Of a DNA stretch of 64,000 nucleotides, positions 56,368 to 64,000 are shown piece after piece. The position numbers were made by a program, and so were the translations under genes. Origin of the DNA: Ruminococcus sp. (GTDB taxonomy: Bacteria > Bacillota > Clostridia > Oscillospirales > Acutalibacteraceae); contig JAFRCW010000045.1 of NCBI GenBank assembly GCA_017404145.1, forward strand, positions 1 to 64,000, given 5' to 3'. The notes beneath the pieces were generated by a model that did not search any database, was not told the origin of the DNA, and saw nothing but the letters and a program-made list of their open reading frames with translations. How positions within the stretch are numbered: the stretch's first letter is position 1; the number at the start of each line of letters is the position of its first letter.

Positions 56368-59300
56368 TTATGACTGCAGTACTTCGTTCAGCAGCTTGAG
56401 CATCTCGGGGATGTCATAGGGCTTTGCCAGATGACCGTTCATCCCCGCCTGAAGCGCTTCTTTGCGATCCTCCTCAAAGGCGTTCGCCGTTACGGCGATG
56501 ATCGGGATGTTCGCCTTTTTCTTATCGTCAAGCAGGCGGATCAGCCCCGCCGCCTCATAGCCGTCCATCACGGGCATCTGAATATCCATCAGAACCGCGT
56601 CATAGCAGCCCTCGTCGGCATCCTTCACCATGCGAACAGCCTCTTCGCCGTTTTCGGCAACGTCCACAGAGAAACCGACTCCCTCGAGGATCGAGACCGC
56701 GATCATACTGTTGAGCTCGTTGTCCTCGGCAAGCAGGATCCTCCTGCCGCTGAAATCGAACTTCTCATCCTCCTGCTCCTCCTGCGCGGCGATCATATGG
56801 AAAGGCTCCGCGAGCGCGGATTTCAGCTCTGACATAAACAGCGGTTTGGAGACAAAGCCGGTTACACCCGCCTCACGCGCTTCTATCTCGATATCCGACC
56901 AGTCGTACGCGGTCAGGACGATGATGGGATCGTCGTCTCCGATCACGCTCCGGATCCTTCTGACCGTTTCGATACCGTTGAGATCGGGCATCAGCCAGTC
57001 GATAATGTATACCCGGAACTTATCCCCCTGATCAAAGGCTTCTTTCGCGCGGATAACCGCCTCTTTACCGTAGTTGGTCCAGTCGGGATGCATCCCGATA
57101 TCTCTGAGCATCGAGCAGATGGACAGACAGGAGTTGGTATCGTCGTCCGCCACCAGCGCGCGGAGTCCTCTGAGCTTTTCCAGATCGAAGCTGTCGCTCT
57201 GACCGCCCGCGATCTTGCAGGGGATATCCACAACGAATTCGCTGCCCTTGCCGACCTGAGAGGTAACGGAGATCTTTCCTCCCATCAGGTCGACGATATT
57301 CTTGGCGATCGCCATACCGAGACCTGTTCCCTGAATACCGCTGACGGTGGTGTTGCGCTCGCGGGAGAACGCCTCAAAGATCGTCTCGAGGAACTCCTCG
57401 CTCATACCGATGCCGTTGTCCTTGATGCGGAACTCAAATGCGGTCATTCCCGCCGCGTCACAGGGCTTCTCGATCACGCGGAAGCTGATCGTGCCGCCCG
57501 ATGGGGTGAACTTGACGGCGTTGGTCAGAATATTGAGCAGCACCTGACTGAGTCTGAGCTTATCGGCGACGATATCTTCATTCTTCACATCCTGCGTATC
57601 AATAAACAGCTCCAGCTGCTTTGCTTTGACATTCGACTGGATGATCGTGCGCAGATCGTGTATCAGATCCGGCAGATGGATCTCGGTTTCGTCGATCTTC
57701 ATCTTGCCGCTCTCGATACGGCTCATATCCAGCACATCGTTGATCAAGGAGAGCAGATGACGGCTGGAGACAGAAATCTTGGAGAGATAGTCCTGCACCT
57801 GCTGCTTGTTGTCGATATGTGTCGCCGCCATCGCCGTGAAGCCGACGATCGCGTTCATCGGCGTGCGGATATCGTGAGACATATTATTGAGGAAGGCGGT
57901 CTTTGCGCGGTTAGCGTTTTCCGCCGCTATCAGCGCGTCGGAGAGCGCCTTCTGGCTTTCGGCGAGCTCCTTATTTTTCTCCTCAAGCTCAAGTCTGGAT
58001 TTTTCCTGATTGCAAAGCTCGTTTCTCTTTCGGATAGCGTTGCGTATCAAGAAAAAGATAATCAGAGCCGCGATGCCGATGATCAGAACAACAAACAGCG
58101 GCATATAGTCCCTGAGCATATCGGTGAAGGTATAATGATACAGTCCCTCGGTATAGCGATAGGCAAGGTTCTGAAAATATTCGGCGCCAAGTATACCGAT
58201 ACCGCGGTTGATCAGCTTCAAAAGTCCTTCGTTGCCGATCTCCACACCGAACCCCTTGTCGTCGCTGTAGGGAAGCTGACGCAGAGACAGCTTTTTATAT
58301 TTTGAATTTTTCAGATATTCCAATGAACGGATTCCGTTGAGCACGGTACAGCCGACCTCTCCGGTAAGCACTGCGTTAAGACAGTCATCGATCGTCGGAT
58401 AATACTTGATCTCCGCCTTTGGAAAAGCAGCCCTGACATAATAATACTGCATCCGGTTATTCTCGTTGACGGCAACCGATTTTTCGGTATTGCCATCATA
58501 CTCGCCGAGATACACCAGATCCGTCAAAATCGTGGTAACGGGCTGTGACTGGTAGATGCCGTTCTCTTCGCAGTAATACAGTCCTCCGCCGACAGGGAAC
58601 GCGACGTCGATCACGCCCTCTCCCATATCGGCTATCATCTCGTCATAGTTGTCATAGCCCTGATAAGACACGCTGAGTTCCGGGATACTAAGCTTTCGCA
58701 GGAGAGCGGGCATCAGATCAGAGACCATACCTGACACTTTGCCGTCTTGATCCGCATCACTGTAGGGTAAGAAGTTGGTCAGATAACCGACCGTCAGGCT
58801 GTCGTGTTCATCCAGCCATTCTCTTTCCGGCTCCGAAAAAGTGCGGCTCGATATCTTAACAGGATAGTATTTGTTATTCAGCGTGTTCAGGTAGTTCGGC
58901 TCTTCCGACTCAAGAAGCCTCTGGGCGGTGTTGAGTTCTGCGAGCAGATCCTCACGGTTGATATTGACGCACAGATAGTAGTCACATTCACCGAAGGAAC
59001 ATAGCACCTCGGCGCGGTTCCTGCTGTAGACTCCGTCGTCCTCTGCCGCGAGAATATTGATCTGATTCTGATCAAAAGCGGTAAACAGCGGATCATAGTC
59101 GTCAAAGACCTTGACGGTCGCGTCGATCCCGTTGCTGTAAAGATAGCTCTCCAGCACCCCTTCGACCGCGCTGTTCAGCACGCCGAAGGTAAGGCCGTTC
59201 TGGGTAGCCGGATCGGCGGTGATCCCGACATCGGGCGCGTGCTTGATGAGGTTATAGGTTTCGTGTCCCATTCTTTTCTCGGGATACGCGATCAGCCCAT

Positions 59301-59646
59301 CTCTCTCCTCTTTATATGCCAATCCCGCCAAAAAGTCGATCTCCCCATCCAAGAGCTTCTGATACAGATCGGCAAAGCTGCCGTAGACATACTCGTACCG
59401 CCAGCCGGTATACTCCGCAATCTTCAGGTAATACTCATATGCGTAGCCGGTCTTGACCGAGCCGGATTTCGCGCCCTCCTGAAACACCTCGTTCTCATAA
59501 TAGCCAACCCTCACCGTTTTAGACCGGATCGGCTGCGCAAAAGCAAGAACGGGCAGTGTCGCTGACAGCAGCAAAGCCAGACACACGGCGACAGACAGCA
59601 GCCGCGCGCCGGCAAATACTCTTCTGTTTTTCTTTAAAATGTTCAT
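56368..59646 (-). CDS. Hybrid histidine kinase with two solute-binding domains
   Basis: A 1092-residue membrane kinase. Signal segment (about 10-37), two tandem type 3 solute-binding domains (about 45-265, TVRVGYYENEVFQEGAKSG; about 285-505, SLTVGYLTNFLPYSDADQDG), membrane segment (about 515-545), HisKA with His in NNMSHDIRTPMNAIVG (about residue 587), ATPase domain (about 695-805), and two receivers: REC1 with Asp in YIIDWLMPDLNG (about 882) and REC2 with Asp in AVLMDIQMPVMDG (about 1018), both with the conserved Lys (SKPLF, AKPYD). It should sense small ligands such as amino acids outside the cell. GGAGGG precedes the ATG. Last gene of the phosphorelay operon, next to an HPt gene. Confidence 0.93.
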   Translation of the reverse strand: MNILKKNRRVFAGARLLSVAVCLALLLSATLPVLAFAQPIRSKTVRVGYYENEVFQEGAKSGSVKTGYAYEYYLKIAEYTGWRYEYVYGSFADLYQKLLDGEIDFLAGLAYKEERDGLIAYPEKRMGHETYNLIKHAPDVGITADPATQNGLTFGVLNSAVEGVLESYLYSNGIDATVKVFDDYDPLFTAFDQNQINILAAEDDGVYSRNRAEVLCSFGECDYYLCVNINREDLLAELNTAQRLLESEEPNYLNTLNNKYYPVKISSRTFSEPEREWLDEHDSLTVGYLTNFLPYSDADQDGKVSGMVSDLMPALLRKLSIPELSVSYQGYDNYDEMIADMGEGVIDVAFPVGGGLYYCEENGIYQSQPVTTILTDLVYLGEYDGNTEKSVAVNENNRMQYYYVRAAFPKAEIKYYPTIDDCLNAVLTGEVGCTVLNGIRSLEYLKNSKYKKLSLRQLPYSDDKGFGVEIGNEGLLKLINRGIGILGAEYFQNLAYRYTEGLYHYTFTDMLRDYMPLFVVLIIGIAALIIFFLIRNAIRKRNELCNQEKSRLELEEKNKELAESQKALSDALIAAENANRAKTAFLNNMSHDIRTPMNAIVGFTAMAATHIDNKQQVQDYLSKISVSSRHLLSLINDVLDMSRIESGKMKIDETEIHLPDLIHDLRTIIQSNVKAKQLELFIDTQDVKNEDIVADKLRLSQVLLNILTNAVKFTPSGGTISFRVIEKPCDAAGMTAFEFRIKDNGIGMSEEFLETIFEAFSRERNTTVSGIQGTGLGMAIAKNIVDLMGGKISVTSQVGKGSEFVVDIPCKIAGGQSDSFDLEKLRGLRALVADDDTNSCLSICSMLRDIGMHPDWTNYGKEAVIRAKEAFDQGDKFRVYIIDWLMPDLNGIETVRRIRSVIGDDDPIIVLTAYDWSDIEIEAREAGVTGFVSKPLFMSELKSALAEPFHMIAAQEEQEDEKFDFSGRRILLAEDNELNSMIAVSILEGVGFSVDVAENGEEAVRMVKDADEGCYDAVLMDIQMPVMDGYEAAGLIRLLDDKKKANIPIIAVTANAFEEDRKEALQAGMNGHLAKPYDIPEMLKLLNEVLQS

Positions 59647-59698
59647 AGCGCCCTCCGGTATTTTGCAAAGAATATTTCTGATATCGGAAGCTTCGGTT

Positions 59699-60040
59699 TT
59701 AATCGCACATCGCCTTGAGCTCGTCCCTCTTATCAAGCAGATCTTTCAGCAGAGGCGTATAATCCATCTCGCGCCTGACGCGCAGATGCTCGGTGATCTC
59801 GCTGCTTTTCTCGTACATCGGGGTCAGCGAAAGATTTCCCAGAACACCCTTTAAGGCGTGAGCAGCTTCAAAGGCGCCGTCAAGATCGTTTTTTTCGATC
59901 GCATCCTTCAGTTTATCAAAGTTGTCCTCCTTGACAACCATTCCTATCAATCTCAAATACAGAGCTTCGTTGCCATAGCAGCGGGCAAGACCCTCCGCAG
60001 TATCTGCGCCGAAATCGTTGAGCTTATCAATTGTAACCAT
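59699..60040 (-). CDS. HPt phosphotransfer protein
   Basis: A 113-residue four-helix HPt domain. The phosphoaccepting His lies in AFEAAHALKGVLGNLSL (about residue 61), the standard H-x-L-K-G pattern. It should shuttle phosphate between the receivers of the hybrid kinases and the response regulator encoded next to it. Two adjacent ATG codons follow AGGAGG; the second (5 nt away) was taken. Genes on both sides are within 55 nt. Confidence 0.93.
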   Translation of the reverse strand: MVTIDKLNDFGADTAEGLARCYGNEALYLRLIGMVVKEDNFDKLKDAIEKNDLDGAFEAAHALKGVLGNLSLTPMYEKSSEITEHLRVRREMDYTPLLKDLLDKRDELKAMCD

Positions 60041-60066
60041 CATTTCCTCCTGTAGACCTGTGCATG

Positions 60067-60915
60067 TTATTCTGTATATAACGCCGTGTGACTTCCTGCT
60101 GTAAGACTGTCACATGCCGCTTCTGCCTTTTTAAACCAAGTGTCTGTCGGCTGGGTCTTATCCACGTTCTCAAGAATACCCGCCTTGAGAGATACGCCTG
60201 TTCCGAAGCCGGTAACAAGCTGTTCCTCGACCTGCGTGATCAGCTCTTCATAGTTATTTTTGTGCGCGCAGAAAACATAGATGAGATTCTCTTTCGCGCG
60301 GCAGGCAATGCCTCTTCTGCCCGCGATCTGTTCCTTGATGAGCTTTGCGGCTTCTTTGATAACTTGTCCGTCACCGCCGCTCTCGACCCTGATTGCCACA
60401 GCGTCTGTTCCCATCTTCAGACCGTCAACCACACGGCGGATATATGCATCGAAAAACAGCTTGATATACAGACCCGTCTCGTCGTCCTTTTCCAGAGACC
60501 GGATCAGCTTTTTCTCCTCGCTGAGCTCGATGATCCGCTCGCACCGTGCGAGAATGACCTCGGGCATACGGTAAGGCTTGGTGATAAAATCATCGGCTCC
60601 CATACGGATCGAACGCACTTCGGCGCTCTTCTCAGAGGTCATCACGATGATCGGGATGGTCTTGAGCTTTTCATCCGCCTTGCATGCTTCGAGCACCTGA
60701 AAGCCGCTCATCTGCGGCATCAGCAAATCGAGCAGGATCAGTGAATACGGCTCCTCTGCGTGATAGAGCGCCTCCATCGCCTCTTTGCCGTTGGAAACAC
60801 CGGTAACGTCATAATTGAGGGACAGTATCGCTTCAATCAGCTCGCGGTTGATCAGTTCATCGTCAACCGCCAAGACCCTTCTTTTCTTTCTGCTTGATTT
60901 CAAAAAATGATTCAT
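60067..60915 (-). CDS. Response regulator with degenerate GGDEF-like output
   Basis: A 282-residue protein. Receiver (about 12-132): RRVLAVDDELINRELIEAIL, phosphoacceptor Asp in LILLDLLMPQMSGFQ, Lys in DDFITKPYRM. The C-terminal part (about 145-280) has the layout of a GGDEF domain (DDETGLYIKLFFDAYIRR, later GILENVDKTQPTDTWFKKAE) but the GGDEF signature itself is missing; the position reads around RAKENLIYVF. It therefore cannot be expected to make cyclic di-GMP and may instead bind a nucleotide or a partner protein. No DNA-binding domain. Likely the output of the phosphorelay with the HPt and hybrid kinases. Confidence 0.85.
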   Translation of the reverse strand: MNHFLKSSRKKRRVLAVDDELINRELIEAILSLNYDVTGVSNGKEAMEALYHAEEPYSLILLDLLMPQMSGFQVLEACKADEKLKTIPIIVMTSEKSAEVRSIRMGADDFITKPYRMPEVILARCERIIELSEEKKLIRSLEKDDETGLYIKLFFDAYIRRVVDGLKMGTDAVAIRVESGGDGQVIKEAAKLIKEQIAGRRGIACRAKENLIYVFCAHKNNYEELITQVEEQLVTGFGTGVSLKAGILENVDKTQPTDTWFKKAEAACDSLTAGSHTALYTE

Positions 60916-60978
60916 ACAGATTCTCCTTGTTCTATTCTACGGACCTGCCGTGATGCTGTATTCATTTCATCGACGCCG

Positions 60979-63792
60979 TCAGCGGATCAGCTCCTCCAGC
61001 GTCGCATAAAGCTGTTCGGGTTCTACGGGCTTGGAAAGATGCGCGTTCATCCCCACCTGCAGCGAACGCTGAACGTCCTCGGCGAACGCGTTCGCGGTGA
61101 GCGCGATGATCGGAATACTCTGAGCGTCTTTTCTCAGCAGCGCGCGAATCGCCGCGGTGGTCTCCAAGCCGTCCATCACCGGCATACGCACATCCATCAA
61201 AATCGCGTCATAGTAGCCGGGAGCGCTGTTATCAAACATCGCCAGCGCCTCTTTGCCGTCCTTCGCGTGATCGGCTTCAATGCCTTTCATCGAAAGAACC
61301 TGCATCATGATCTCCGCGTTGATCGGCATATCCTCCGCCAGCAGGATCCTTCTGCCGGCAAGCTCCTTTTTCAAATTGCTGTTCTCTCTTCCCTGCATCA
61401 GCGCCTTTTGAATCTCGGCGCGCGCAGAAGCGGAAAACTCCTCTCTGGAGAGATAGACAGAAGCGCCCGCTTCGATCACTTCGCTCTTGGCTTCATCGTT
61501 GCGGTAGGCGGTCGTAACGATAACGGTCTCTCTGTCGCGGTAACGCTCCTTGATCTTGCCGATCAGATTGAGACCGCATTTCCCGGGAGTTTTAAAGTCC
61601 AGCAAAATAAAGCTGTAGGGTTCGTTTTTGGCGTGCTGCACTTCCATCGCGTACAGCGCGTCTTCACCGCAGGAGGCGGTATCGTAAGCAACGCCGATGC
61701 TTTCCAGCGTCTTACAGGTGCTTTCCATCGTGACCGGATCGTTATCCACGATCAGCGCCCTAAGCATTAAGGGATCAAACAGCGTGTTGTCTCCCGCGTT
61801 ATGTTCACACTCTTTCAGAGTAACATTCACTGTAAAGGTGGTTCCGACACCCTTTTTTGACTCCACCGAAATATCGCCGTTCATCATCTCGACAATGTTC
61901 TTGGTGATCGCCATTCCCAGACCGGTGCTGCCGAAAGGACTGCTGCGGGTAGAATTCTCCTGGGAGAACGCGTCAAAGATATGCGGCAGGAAGCTCTCAT
62001 CCATACCGATCCCTGTATCGCTGATGACAAAGCGCAGCGTCGCCTGATTATCAAACCGCGCGACCCTCACAACGGTCAGGCGGACGTCTCCCGGCGCTTC
62101 GGTGAACTTGATCGCGTTGGACAGGATATTGATAATAATCTGCTTGAGCTTGGTATCGTCGCCGAAATACCAGTCGTCTACCTCTCCCTTGACAAAGCAT
62201 TCAAAGTTCAGTCCCTTTTCCTTACACTGCGCCTGAACCATCGTCCGGATCTGACCGATCATTTCCATCAAGGAGAATTCTGCGTTATGCAGCGTCATCT
62301 TGCCCGATTCGATACGGCTCATATCGAGGATATCGTTGATCAGGCTCAGCAGATGACCCGCGCTCTCACCGATCTTCTCAAGACAGTTTCGTGTCTGATC
62401 GCTGAGCGTCGGATCTCTGAGCGCGATGCTGTTGAGACCGATGATCGCATTCATCGGCGTACGGATCTCATGGCTCATATTCGAGAGGAAGTACGTTTTT
62501 GCCTCGTTGGCGTGCTGGGCGATATTCAAAGCGTCGGCAAGGATTTCGTACTGCTTTTGCTCTCTCTTAAGAACGTCTGTCACATCGGACTTGAGCAGCA
62601 AAAAGAAATTCGTCTTAAGATCCACAGCGTAGAAGGTAAACACTTTGTAGTAGATTACACCCTCTATCTCACAGGTCACATGGACCGTATAGGATTCGTT
62701 TTCTTTGAGGTACTCGGCGATCGTTTCGGTGGAAAACGCTTTTTTCAGATCATCGATGTTATGTACCTTTTTAGACGCCGCGGGGAGCACCTGGTTCTTG
62801 ATATAATCCGAATAAATACCGTTGTTCCATTTGGGAAAAATGCTTCCCTTGGAGATCTTGGACGCGTCGCCGATCATCACGCTGTAGTTATTGTCCACGA
62901 TATAGGTAACCATATCGTACTGGCGCACCAGCACCTTCTCGTTGAGCACCTCGGAAACTCTCTCGTTGTTATACTCGGTCTCTGTCGCGAACAGCATCAG
63001 ATCGGAGGAATCGGGATCATAAGCCACCGCCTGCGCAAAACGGACAAAGCACTGCTTTCCCGACCGGCGGCGGCAGTAAGTGACAAAGGTCGCCGGAGGC
63101 TCGCCTTTATAGAAACGGTCCTTGAGCCTGTCGATCTCAAAGCACTCATTAAACCGCTCCCGATCGCCCTTGATCAAAAAGCTGTCCAGCCTTGCCTGAA
63201 GAGAATCCCGGGAAACCTTTCCCACCACATCCTCCTCATAGAGGTCGATTCCGCTGATTTTCTCGATCCTTCCGGTGTTGAGGTTGGTCAGCACAGCGGT
63301 AAGGGCGGTCTTCGACGACGCCTCAAGCTGTTCAAGCATCGTATTGAAAACATTGTTCCGTCGGTTGTTCTCCTCCTGTGCGAGGTACTTATCGGTGATA
63401 TCGCCGATAAAGACATAGTACACGCTGCCGTATCCGGGAAGCTCAGAGAGATGACCGTAGTCGTCCACCCAGCGGATCGATCCGTCTCGCCTTACGATGC
63501 GGTATTTGACAAAGTCGCGGTTCTGGTTGTGGTAATTCGCGATCTGTTCCTCGATCGACTTCTCGATCGACGGATAATCCCTCGGATATACCATTCCGCG
63601 GAAGGTATAGCCGGTCAGCAGCTTGAAATCCAGCAGATCCTTGCACCCGAACATCTTGATCGTCGCGCTGTTGACATAAATCAGCTCGGTGCTTTCATCT
63701 GCTCGGTATATAAAAAATCCGCCGGGAACCTGCTCGCCCATCCATTCGATCGCGGTGGGAAGATAGCCGCTGTTCAGTAATTTGTTAAACAT
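60979..63792 (-). CDS. PAS hybrid histidine kinase with two receivers
   Basis: A 937-residue kinase without obvious membrane segments. A PAS domain (about 15-135) contains IYRADESTELIYVNSATIKM, YRIVRRDGSIRWVDDYGH and FIGDITDKYLAQEE; a second long sensor region (about 150-410) is not recognised. HisKA His lies in LSNMSHEIRTPMNAIIG (about residue 440); the ATPase domain follows (about 545-665). REC1 (about 685-805) has Asp in ILLDFKTPGKCG but Arg in place of the conserved Lys (YLSREEF), so it may be a pseudo-receiver. REC2 (about 820-935) is complete (AILMDVRMPVMDG, LSKPVE). First gene of the phosphorelay operon, with its own promoter. Confidence 0.93.
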   Translation of the reverse strand: MFNKLLNSGYLPTAIEWMGEQVPGGFFIYRADESTELIYVNSATIKMFGCKDLLDFKLLTGYTFRGMVYPRDYPSIEKSIEEQIANYHNQNRDFVKYRIVRRDGSIRWVDDYGHLSELPGYGSVYYVFIGDITDKYLAQEENNRRNNVFNTMLEQLEASSKTALTAVLTNLNTGRIEKISGIDLYEEDVVGKVSRDSLQARLDSFLIKGDRERFNECFEIDRLKDRFYKGEPPATFVTYCRRRSGKQCFVRFAQAVAYDPDSSDLMLFATETEYNNERVSEVLNEKVLVRQYDMVTYIVDNNYSVMIGDASKISKGSIFPKWNNGIYSDYIKNQVLPAASKKVHNIDDLKKAFSTETIAEYLKENESYTVHVTCEIEGVIYYKVFTFYAVDLKTNFFLLLKSDVTDVLKREQKQYEILADALNIAQHANEAKTYFLSNMSHEIRTPMNAIIGLNSIALRDPTLSDQTRNCLEKIGESAGHLLSLINDILDMSRIESGKMTLHNAEFSLMEMIGQIRTMVQAQCKEKGLNFECFVKGEVDDWYFGDDTKLKQIIINILSNAIKFTEAPGDVRLTVVRVARFDNQATLRFVISDTGIGMDESFLPHIFDAFSQENSTRSSPFGSTGLGMAITKNIVEMMNGDISVESKKGVGTTFTVNVTLKECEHNAGDNTLFDPLMLRALIVDNDPVTMESTCKTLESIGVAYDTASCGEDALYAMEVQHAKNEPYSFILLDFKTPGKCGLNLIGKIKERYRDRETVIVTTAYRNDEAKSEVIEAGASVYLSREEFSASARAEIQKALMQGRENSNLKKELAGRRILLAEDMPINAEIMMQVLSMKGIEADHAKDGKEALAMFDNSAPGYYDAILMDVRMPVMDGLETTAAIRALLRKDAQSIPIIALTANAFAEDVQRSLQVGMNAHLSKPVEPEQLYATLEELIR

Positions 63793-63844
63793 TCTTTCAC
63801 TCCGTTTTTGATTTGCTGGTAGAGTTATCAATATATTCAGATTT

Positions 63845-63873
63845 ATTATACACTATTTCTCGGTGAATTACAA
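63845..63873 (-). promoter_or_regulatory. Promoter of the phosphorelay operon
   Basis: On the minus strand, TTGTAA and TATAAT with a 17-nt spacer, about 50 nt before the ATG of the PAS hybrid kinase. The remaining 127 bp to the window edge hold an open frame (63877-64000, plus strand) that could be the start of a divergent gene cut by the window. Confidence 0.72.
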
Positions 63874-64000
63874 TAAAACAGATGCAGATTTTTTGATAGA
63901 ATTGGTTATTTTTACAACGTGAAGTATCCGCGACAAGAAAATCGTGCCATCGTCACGCAGTTTTTGCATAGCTATCGCCCGATGCCGACTCAGCAGCGAA

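Noticed and set aside
61981-63780. 599-residue plus-strand frame opposite the PAS hybrid kinase
   Set aside because: Antisense to a protein with clear PAS, HisKA, ATPase and receiver motifs; shows no domain itself.
63877-64000. Open plus-strand frame at the right edge (GTG at 63919)
   Set aside because: Possibly the start of a divergent gene, but only 27 codons are visible, the start is GTG and no ribosome site is seen. Not called as a feature.

Overview
This 64 kb window looks like chromosomal DNA from a gut Firmicute of the Ruminococcus (Oscillospiraceae) type. Three things point there: two secreted proteins ending in type I dockerins, one of them a GH13 amylase, as in the Ruminococcus bromii amylosome; AGGAGG-type ribosome binding sites before most genes; and many sigma-A promoters of the TTGACA/TATAAT type with 17-bp spacers. 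No rRNA, tRNA, CRISPR array, phage or transposase gene was seen. The assignment is inference from gene content, not from a marker gene.

Layout. 0.1-7.6 kb is a minus-strand run of small enzymes and regulators: a YjdF-like protein, a flavodoxin-fold reductase, four acetyltransferase genes carrying five GNAT domains, a methyltransferase, a PAP2 phosphatase, an XRE regulator, a GyrI-like protein and a TetR regulator. 7.8-9.8 kb is a plus-strand ECF sigma, anti-sigma and two-lipoprotein operon. 9.9-13.3 kb holds membrane proteins and lipoproteins, a Cys-rich protein/LytTR/DUF3021 operon, and three intergenic inverted-repeat elements. 13.5-16.4 kb is a large dockerin protein.

16.5-30.1 kb is the most interesting part: a seven-gene minus-strand biosynthetic operon. 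It encodes an ATP-grasp ligase, an asymmetric ABC exporter pair, a CapK/PaaK-like adenylating enzyme, a CapA-like protein, a 1976-residue NRPS (A-T-C-A-T-reductase) and a flavodoxin-fold reductase. The NRPS should release a short product as an aldehyde. Its first adenylation domain lacks the aspartate that normally binds an alpha-amino group, so the first building block is probably not an ordinary alpha-amino acid.

30.3-37.1 kb holds membrane proteins, an esterase, a DUF6765 protein and a glycerophosphodiesterase, plus two adjacent 278-bp structured repeats that share a core and have compensatory stem changes. 37.3-43.8 kb covers glycogen and starch (glgB, secreted amylase) and the CstA transporter. 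44.1-48.2 kb is the iorAB-paaK-maoC operon for aryl-2-oxoacid oxidation. 48.4-53.4 kb is mostly uncharacterised genes. 53.7-56.2 kb is a small alarmone synthetase followed by a two-component pair. 56.4-63.8 kb is a four-gene phosphorelay operon with two hybrid kinases, an HPt protein and a receiver/degenerate-GGDEF protein. All functions are read from sequence motifs; no database search was run.
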